Of a stretch of DNA of 6,802 nt, positions 1 to 4,300 are shown one piece after another. Source of the DNA: Lachnospiraceae bacterium UBA7109 (GTDB lineage Bacteria; Bacillota; Clostridia; Lachnospirales; Lachnospiraceae); NCBI GenBank assembly GCA_002492335.1, contig DKYD01000037.1, positions 2,866 to 9,667 of the forward strand, written 5' to 3'. Within the stretch, counting starts at the first letter, position 1; the number at the start of each line of letters is the position of its first letter. A program made the translations under genes and the position numbers. The notes beneath the pieces were generated by a model that ran no database searches, was not told where the DNA came from, and was given only the letters and a program-made list of their open reading frames with translations.

Positions 1-44
1 TGAACACCTGCTTCCAAAAGCTGTTTCATTGAAATAACGCTCAT
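1..44 (-). CDS. rpsB: 30S ribosomal protein S2, N-terminal 15 codons (partial)
   Basis: The minus strand reads MSVISMKQLLEAGVH from an ATG at 44-42 and then runs off the left edge. This is the typical amino terminus of bacterial ribosomal protein S2, in which the continuation is usually FGHQ. S2 binds 16S rRNA in the small subunit and is one of the last proteins assembled. The start is fixed by a strong GGAGGA site seven bases upstream and by the family sequence. The gene lies downstream of the hydrolase pair, separated by a terminator and its own probable promoter, so it most likely opens a separate translation operon; tsf usually follows rpsB but would be outside this window. Only about 6% of the usual protein is visible, so nothing can be said about its integrity. 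Confidence 0.9.
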   Translation of the reverse strand, partial: MSVISMKQLLEAGV

Positions 45-51
45 ATTTCTT

Positions 52-57
52 TCCTCC
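52..57 (-). promoter_or_regulatory. Ribosome binding site of rpsB
   Basis: GGAGGA on the minus strand, seven bases before the ATG at 44-42. It is a near-perfect Shine-Dalgarno match and decides the rpsB start. Confidence 0.85.
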
Positions 58-74
58 ATTTGGTTTTTCTTCCC

Positions 75-135
75 CACAGACATAATTCCTTGAAACCAGA
101 TAAACATAATCGGCACCCTCTCAGAAAAGTCTGTG
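75..135 (-). promoter_or_regulatory. Candidate structured leader of rpsB
   Basis: In the roughly 100-base untranslated region between the probable promoter and the rpsB ribosome binding site, CACAGAC (135-129) can pair perfectly with GTCTGTG (81-75), enclosing 47 bases. A smaller imperfect inner stem, CCGAT with ATCTGG, is possible. Many ribosomal protein operons are controlled by the encoded protein binding a structured leader, so this could be an S2 autoregulatory site. One 7-bp stem in 60 bases can arise by chance, so the call is tentative. The remaining bases of the 45-213 interval hold no gene. Confidence 0.35.
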
Positions 136-157
136 CGTGTTTTTTAGCGACTTTAAA

Positions 158-186
158 ATAATAGCACAAAACCCTTGCAGGTGCAA
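158..186 (-). promoter_or_regulatory. Candidate sigma-A promoter of rpsB
   Basis: The minus strand carries TTGCAC (186-181), a 17-base spacer and TATTAT (163-158). The -10 box matches the consensus at five of six positions, the -35 box only at TTG, and the spacer is ideal. Transcription would begin near 151, leaving a leader of about 105 bases before rpsB. The -35 box and spacer lie within the terminator hairpin of the upstream operon, so the two elements overlap. Alternatively rpsB could be served by read-through or by a weaker downstream match (TTGTGC-17-TAAAAA). Confidence 0.5.
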
Positions 187-193
187 GGGTTTT
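168..193 (-). terminator. Rho-independent terminator after the hydrolase pair
   Basis: A perfect 12-base inverted repeat (168-179 with 182-193) has only two central bases; the folded RNA would have a stem of about 10-11 bp with a short loop. On the minus strand the right arm ends in TTTT and is followed by GTGCTATTATTTT, giving a U-rich tail. It begins 20 bases after the TAA at 216-214. The repeat is symmetrical, ending in TTTT in both directions, so it could also stop plus-strand transcription. Confidence 0.8.
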
Positions 194-213
194 CGTAAAT
201 ATCATTGCAATTT

Positions 214-1461
214 TTACCAATATCTTCTGACTGCCAGTACCGTTCTGTAATTTGCCGGTGAAGTCGTCTTAATTCCGCCTTTCGGATACGGTGCACTGTT
301 TGATGCATGTACAATTGTATTTCCTCCGATATAAATGGCAACATGTCCACTATAGCAGATGACGTCTCCCGGAAGCATATCTGAATAGTTAACTGCCTTA
401 CCTCCTGTACGAAGTGCAGTTGAATTTCTCGGTGTTGAAATTCCAAACAGCTTATGTATCTGATAAACAAATCCGGAACAGTCTATTCCATCAGTCAGGC
501 TGTTGCCTCCATACACATACTTGTTACCAATATACTGACATGCTGTATTTGCAATCTTCTGTCCAAGCGCTGTATTTGTCGGTTTTGAAGTCGTTTGATT
601 TGAATTCTGCGTATTGTTATTGTCAGTATTGTTCTTGTCACCAGAAAGATTATTACTGCCGCCAATATTGCTCTTATCACCGGAGGTATTATTACTACCG
701 CCATTATTATTGTCAGCTGCATTCTCCGAACCACCGTTACCTGTTTCCGGCTTCGGCTTTGTAGAAGTTCCTGTCTGCGGTTTTGAAATCTGTGGAGTAT
801 CCTTCGGCGCTTCTACCCGTGTAGCCTGTTCAAGTCTTTTAAGCTCTTCCGTCGCTTCCACCTTAGCCTGTTCAAGCTCACTGTCAAAATTTGCGATCTG
901 GCTTCTCATAACCTGAAGAGAAGATTCCATGTTTGTCCTCTGTACTTCCATATCCTGTGACATTGCTTCCATCTCGGCTTGTCCCGACTCGAGATTCAGT
1001 TTTAAATCTTTTACCTCTTCCTTCGTCTCCACATATTCATTTAACATCTTGCGGTCATACGCATGAACTTTCTGCACATACTCAGACTTACTTACAAGTT
1101 CTGAATACGATTTAGCGGTTGTAAGCGCTTCTATAAATGAAGTATCTCCTTCTTCATACATATACTTAATCCGGAGTTTCATATCTTCATATTGCTTCTT
1201 CTCTCTTGTTTCTGCCGCCGTCAAATCATCCGACGCCTGTTCAATCCGTTCTTTCTGATTTTCAATATCCTTCTGGAGGGCATTATATTCTACCAGCAAA
1301 TTAACAAGTTCGGAATTGACGTCCGCCGCCTGCGCCTCCACCTGTTTTTTTTGCTGTTCCAGGGATTCCACTTTATCCTGAGGAGCTGCAGAAACCGGTG
1401 TAATAATGAAAGCCCCCGCCATAACAGCTGTGACGAACAATTGTAAGAATCTGTTTTTCAT
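214..1461 (-). CDS. Secreted coiled-coil NlpC/P60 peptidoglycan hydrolase (downstream paralogue)
   Basis: The 415-residue protein begins with a Sec signal peptide (MKNR, hydrophobic stretch 6-21, probable cleavage after V-S-A25). Residues about 28-215 are charged, Gln/Glu/Lys-rich and heptad-like, predicting a long coiled coil of the CwlO/PcsB kind. Residues about 216-296 form a Pro/Thr then Asn/Gly/Ser linker. Residues about 298-415 are an NlpC/P60 domain with candidate catalytic Cys328 in DCSGF, His373 in SGHVAIYIG and His385 in VHAS. Such enzymes usually cleave D-Glu-diamino acid bonds in stem peptides outside the cell. I chose the ATG at 1461 because AGGTGA lies just upstream and the signal peptide follows at once; the in-frame extension to 1509 overlaps the upstream gene. 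The gene follows its paralogue by 26 bases with no terminator, so the two are probably cotranscribed. The exact bond cleaved is not shown by the sequence. Confidence 0.9.
   Translation of the reverse strand: MKNRFLQLFVTAVMAGAFIITPVSAAPQDKVESLEQQKKQVEAQAADVNSELVNLLVEYNALQKDIENQKERIEQASDDLTAAETREKKQYEDMKLRIKYMYEEGDTSFIEALTTAKSYSELVSKSEYVQKVHAYDRKMLNEYVETKEEVKDLKLNLESGQAEMEAMSQDMEVQRTNMESSLQVMRSQIANFDSELEQAKVEATEELKRLEQATRVEAPKDTPQISKPQTGTSTKPKPETGNGGSENAADNNNGGSNNTSGDKSNIGGSNNLSGDKNNTDNNNTQNSNQTTSKPTNTALGQKIANTACQYIGNKYVYGGNSLTDGIDCSGFVYQIHKLFGISTPRNSTALRTGGKAVNYSDMLPGDVICYSGHVAIYIGGNTIVHASNSAPYPKGGIKTTSPANYRTVLAVRRYW
625..702 (-). repeat. Two-copy 39-base tandem repeat in the linker
   Basis: Residues 254-266 (GGSNNTSGDKSNI) and 267-279 (GGSNNLSGDKNNT) of the downstream hydrolase are adjacent 13-residue units identical at 10 positions, so the coding DNA is a diverged 39-base tandem duplication. 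It lies wholly in the flexible Asn/Gly/Ser linker between coiled coil and catalytic domain, where copy-number change would alter spacing without breaking a fold. Confidence 0.75.
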
Positions 1462-1465
1462 ATTT

Positions 1466-1471
1466 TCACCT
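1466..1471 (-). promoter_or_regulatory. Ribosome binding site of the downstream hydrolase
   Basis: AGGTGA on the minus strand, four bases before the ATG at 1461-1459. It supports this start over the in-frame ATG at 1509, which would sit inside the preceding gene. Confidence 0.7.
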
Positions 1472-1487
1472 GCCATTAATATTTTCT

Positions 1488-2624
1488 CTACCAGTAACGT
1501 ACATACCACGGAGATCCATATACAGATGCAACCCTTACAACATCACCTGTATGTGGTGCATGAATCATTTTTCCACCGCCTATGTAAATTCCCACATGCC
1601 CCGGATAGCATACCACATCTCCAGGCTGCGGATTGCTCACACGCGGACCTGCACCCTGAACACCCGAGGTTCTTCCGATAGAAATACCTGCCACACGGTG
1701 ACAGTACTGCACCAGTCCGGAACAATCAAGCCCCTTCCCCGGGGATGTACCTCCCCAGACATACGGAACTCCCTGCTGACCATATGCCGCACTGACAATT
1801 TTCTGTGCTGCTGCTGTATTTCCCGCACCATTATATTGCTGTGGTGTATAGGTCGGTTTTTTCCCGGAAGAACTGCTGCTGCCACTTCCTCTTGGATTAT
1901 TTGCTGCCGCTGCTGCTGCCGCCGCTGCCGCCTGCCGGCGTTCCTCTTCCTCTGCCTGGCGCTGTGCTTCCGCTGCTGCTGCCGCTGCCGCGATCGTCTC
2001 TGATATCTGCGTATCAAGACTGGCAATCTCTGCCTGTTTGGAAGCCAGGAGTTCATTATAGCTGTCTTCCTGCTTCTCATATTCCGCCTGCTGCACTTCC
2101 ATGGCCGCCTGCTCTTCTTCCAGAGATTTCTTTAACTGAGCCACTCTTTCTTTCGTCGCAACATATTCCTTCAGCTTCGTCCGGTCATAAGTATGTACAT
2201 TCTGAACATATTCCGCCTTATTCATAAGATCCGAGAAATTTTCAGAACCCACCAGCGTCTCAAACACACTGGCATTTCCTTCTTCGTACATATATTTAAT
2301 CCGGAGCTTCATATCCTTATACTGTTCCTTCTCCAGTTTCTCAGCTTCCTTCAAGTCCTCTTCTGTCTCAATAATCTGTGCACCTTTTTCAACCAGTTCT
2401 TCTTCCAGTTGGTTAATTTCTACTATAATCTGTGTCAACTGCGTCTGCAGTGCATTCGCCTCATTCTGCTTTTCCTGTTTATCTTTCTGAAGTTCATTTG
2501 CTGAGTTCTGAAGCTGATTCACAGAATTTTTCAGTTCCTCAGACGATGGAGCCGCCATTACCGGCGTCACAATCAATGTACTGGCAATGCCCACCGCAAA
2601 CAGTCTCTTGACAAATTTTCTCAT
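1488..2624 (-). CDS. Secreted coiled-coil NlpC/P60 peptidoglycan hydrolase (upstream paralogue)
   Basis: The 378-residue protein has a Sec signal peptide (MRKFVKR, hydrophobic core about 8-20, likely cleavage after V-M-A24), then a Gln/Glu/Lys-rich coiled coil over about 28-230. A linker rich in Ala, Ser and Gly (about 212-265) leads to an NlpC/P60 domain (about 270-378). The candidate catalytic residues are Cys301 in LDCSG, His343 in PGHVGIYIG and His355 in IHAPH. The architecture resembles CwlO of Bacillus and PcsB of streptococci, hydrolases whose coiled coil is known to be controlled by FtsEX; whether that holds here is inference. The segment around 99-160 (QYKDMKLRIKYMYEEG, then AEYVQ and YD) is nearly repeated in the gene downstream, showing a tandem duplication. 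A clear promoter precedes it and AAGGAAG lies seven bases before the ATG, so this is the first gene of a two-gene unit. Confidence 0.92.
   Translation of the reverse strand: MRKFVKRLFAVGIASTLIVTPVMAAPSSEELKNSVNQLQNSANELQKDKQEKQNEANALQTQLTQIIVEINQLEEELVEKGAQIIETEEDLKEAEKLEKEQYKDMKLRIKYMYEEGNASVFETLVGSENFSDLMNKAEYVQNVHTYDRTKLKEYVATKERVAQLKKSLEEEQAAMEVQQAEYEKQEDSYNELLASKQAEIASLDTQISETIAAAAAAAEAQRQAEEEERRQAAAAAAAAAANNPRGSGSSSSSGKKPTYTPQQYNGAGNTAAAQKIVSAAYGQQGVPYVWGGTSPGKGLDCSGLVQYCHRVAGISIGRTSGVQGAGPRVSNPQPGDVVCYPGHVGIYIGGGKMIHAPHTGDVVRVASVYGSPWYVRYW
1902..1991 (-). repeat. GCN codon runs encoding polyalanine linker
   Basis: Two runs of alanine codons, seven at 1991-1971 and ten at 1931-1902, flank a charged EAQRQAEEEERRQ stretch in the upstream hydrolase. 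The codons mix GCG and GCA, so the tract is an imperfect trinucleotide repeat rather than a pure one. The runs probably extend the coiled coil or form a helical linker before the Ser/Gly-rich hinge. Confidence 0.7.
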
Positions 2625-2631
2625 AGTTCAA

Positions 2632-2638
2632 CTTCCTT
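2632..2638 (-). promoter_or_regulatory. Ribosome binding site of the upstream hydrolase
   Basis: AAGGAAG on the minus strand, seven bases before the ATG at 2624-2622, directly ahead of a good signal peptide. Confidence 0.75.
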
Positions 2639-2673
2639 TTCAATTTCATATAGTTAACCTGCAACTAAAACCA

Positions 2674-2702
2674 ATTATACATGAAACCATACATATTTGC
2701 AA
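2674..2702 (-). promoter_or_regulatory. Sigma-A promoter of the hydrolase pair
   Basis: The minus strand reads TTGCAA (2702-2697), 17 bases, then a perfect TATAAT (2679-2674). Transcription would start near 2667, giving a leader of about 42 bases before the ATG at 2624. It follows the gltBD terminator, so the hydrolases form their own transcription unit. This is the best promoter match in the window. Confidence 0.8.
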
Positions 2703-2708
2703 CATTAT

Positions 2709-2725
2709 TTAATAATTTTGTAACA
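2709..2725 (-). promoter_or_regulatory. Possible WalR-type response regulator box
   Basis: On the minus strand TGTTAC (2725-2720), five bases and TATTAA (2714-2709) match 11 of 12 defined positions of the WalR direct repeat known from Bacillus, TGTWAH-N5-TGTWAH. The site would cover about -58 to -42 relative to the predicted start, a typical activator position. WalR controls cell-wall hydrolase genes of this class in Bacillus, which fits the gene. The region is AT-rich, so a chance match is quite possible. Confidence 0.35.
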
Positions 2726-2790
2726 AATAAGGAAAATAAAAGGGCAAAACCTGCAAATTTGCAGGCTGCCGCCCTCTCATTTTCCTTATT
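2726..2790 (-). terminator. Nested-hairpin terminator of gltBD
   Basis: A perfect 16-base palindrome (2750-2765, CCTGCAAATTTGCAGG) is followed on the minus strand by TTTT. It is enclosed by GGGC/GCCC (2771-2774 with 2742-2745) and by 12-base perfect outer arms (2779-2790 and 2726-2737). The outer arm includes the last sense bases and the TAA of gltD, so the whole structure can fold only after the ribosome leaves. The inner hairpin plus T-run, with the T-rich stretch around 2735-2745, is the likely termination signal. The symmetry may permit action in both directions. Confidence 0.75.
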
Positions 2791-4285
2791 GTACATTCAG
2801 GTTTGTATAACCCATCAGACTGATATCTACTTCCCGGGCTGCCTCCCGGCCCTCCCGGATCGCCCATACAACAAGCGACTGGCCTCTGTGCATATCCCCC
2901 GCGGCAAACACTCTGTCAGCGCTCGTCTGATACTTTCCTTCCGGGGTCATCACATTCGTCCGTGCGTTTCTTTCCACCTGAAATGCCTTCGCTACATATT
3001 CTTCACTTCCCAGAAATCCTGCTGCGATCAACACCAGATCCGCAGGAACTGTATACTCGCTCCCTGGTATTTCTGTCATCATCATGCGGCCGCTTTTTTC
3101 ATCCTTCTTCGGTGCAAGCTTTACAAGAACTGCTTTACAGATATTTCCATTTTTATCTTTTACAAATTCTTTTACGGTCGTCTCATATACACGCGGATCC
3201 TTTCCAAATACTGCCGCTGCTTCCTGCTGACCGTAATCTGTCTTGCAGATTCTCGGCCACTCCGGCCACGGATTATTTTCCGCACGTGTATCCGGACTCT
3301 TCGGCATCATTTCAATCTGGAGGACAGACTTTGCCCCATGGCGCATGGAAGTTCCCACACAGTCATTTCCGGTATCACCTCCGCCAATCACAATCACATG
3401 CTTATCCTTTGCCGATATATAAGCGCCATCCACAAGCTTCATATTATGATTCCAAAGCGCCTTCGTTGTTGACTTCAGGAAATCTACTGCAAAATAAATC
3501 CCTTTGGCATCTCTGCCAGGCGCTTTGATATCTCTCGGATTGGAAGCGCCGCAGCAAAGTATAATGCGGTCAAATGTTTTCAAAAGTTCCGCCGCTTTTT
3601 TATCTTTTCCGACATTACAATTCATAACAAATGTAATGCCCTCTTCTTCCATTACCGCAATCTTACGGTCGATAATCTGCTTTTCAAGCTTCATATTCGG
3701 GATTCCGTAGCGAAGAAGCCCTCCCGCCTTATCCTCCCTTTCAAATACGGTAACACTGTGTCCTCTTCTGTTCAGCATATCTGCCGCCGCAAGCCCGGAA
3801 GGACCGGAGCCTACCACTGCCACTTTTTTCCCGGTACGTACCTTCACCGGCTTTGCCGCTGCATATCCCTTTTTATATGCATTCTCGATAATTCCATATT
3901 CATTTGCTTTCGTTGACACCGCATCTCCATGCAGGCTGCAGGTGCATGCCGCCTCGCAGAGTGCCGGGCATACACGGGAGGTGAATTCCGGGAAGTTATT
4001 TGTCTTCTTAAGCCGGTAATATGCTTCCTCCCAGTTCCCGTGGTAGATCAGGTCATTCCATTCCGGCACCAGATTATGAAGCGGACAGCCGCTTGCCATC
4101 CCCATAATCATCTGTCCTGCCTGACAGAACGGGACACCGCAGGACATACATCTTGCGCCCTGGCATTCCTGCTCTTCTTTAGAAAGAGGCGTATAAAATT
4201 CCCTGAAATGGGCAAGCCGCTCCTTCGGAGCCTGCGCCTTCTTATCCTGCCTCGCATAATCCATAAACCCTGTCGCTTTTCCCAC
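2786..4285 (-). CDS. gltD: Glutamate synthase small (beta) subunit
   Basis: The 499-residue protein is full length for GltD. It takes electrons from NAD(P)H through FAD and iron-sulphur clusters and passes them to the large subunit, which makes glutamate from 2-oxoglutarate and glutamine in the cytoplasm. Cysteines 46, 49, 54 and 67 (CMSC, FC, GCPLHN) and 106, 110, 114 (CPALCEAAC) form the N-terminal ferredoxin-like cluster region. GSGPSG at 159-164 is the FAD-binding Rossmann motif; GGGDTG at 301-306 is the NAD(P)H one. AAGD at 461-464, with RGQSLVVWAIREGR following, is the conserved C-terminal FAD contact. The start is GTG at 4285, chosen because GGAGG lies eight bases upstream and MGKATGF matches the family N-terminus; the ATG at codon 8 has no good site. 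It follows gltB by 12 bases. NADH versus NADPH preference cannot be settled by eye. Confidence 0.96.
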   Translation of the reverse strand: MGKATGFMDYARQDKKAQAPKERLAHFREFYTPLSKEEQECQGARCMSCGVPFCQAGQMIMGMASGCPLHNLVPEWNDLIYHGNWEEAYYRLKKTNNFPEFTSRVCPALCEAACTCSLHGDAVSTKANEYGIIENAYKKGYAAAKPVKVRTGKKVAVVGSGPSGLAAADMLNRRGHSVTVFEREDKAGGLLRYGIPNMKLEKQIIDRKIAVMEEEGITFVMNCNVGKDKKAAELLKTFDRIILCCGASNPRDIKAPGRDAKGIYFAVDFLKSTTKALWNHNMKLVDGAYISAKDKHVIVIGGGDTGNDCVGTSMRHGAKSVLQIEMMPKSPDTRAENNPWPEWPRICKTDYGQQEAAAVFGKDPRVYETTVKEFVKDKNGNICKAVLVKLAPKKDEKSGRMMMTEIPGSEYTVPADLVLIAAGFLGSEEYVAKAFQVERNARTNVMTPEGKYQTSADRVFAAGDMHRGQSLVVWAIREGREAAREVDISLMGYTNLNVQ

Positions 4286-4293
4286 CTTTTCCG

Positions 4294-4300
4294 CCTCCTA
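4294..4300 (-). promoter_or_regulatory. Ribosome binding site of gltD fused with gltB stop
   Basis: TAGGAGG on the minus strand: TAG is the gltB stop and GGAGG (4298-4294) is the gltD Shine-Dalgarno site, eight bases before the GTG at 4285. The arrangement fits translational coupling, which would help keep subunit amounts balanced, and it decides the GTG start. Confidence 0.85.

Noticed and set aside
153..470. 105-codon minus-strand frame covering the end of the downstream hydrolase
   Set aside because: It is an out-of-frame shadow that crosses the terminator and rpsB promoter; no start signal or recognisable sequence.
1462..1509. In-frame 16-residue extension of the downstream hydrolase (start at 1509)
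   Set aside because: It overlaps the end of the upstream gene, puts hydrophilic residues before the signal peptide, and the ATG at 1461 has an AGGTGA site directly before it.
1637..2080. 147-codon minus-strand Arg/Gln-rich frame inside the upstream hydrolase
   Set aside because: It is the GCN repeat and coiled-coil region read in another frame; the real gene has domains, signal peptide and start site.
2750..2765. Perfect 16-base palindrome as a transcription factor operator
   Set aside because: It is centred in nested hairpin arms just after gltD and followed by T-runs, so a terminator explains it better.
2681..3472. 263-codon plus-strand open frame opposite gltD
   Set aside because: It is antisense to a clearly conserved gene and starts inside the promoter of the opposite-strand operon; the Cys/His/Arg-rich product matches no family and has no ribosome binding site.
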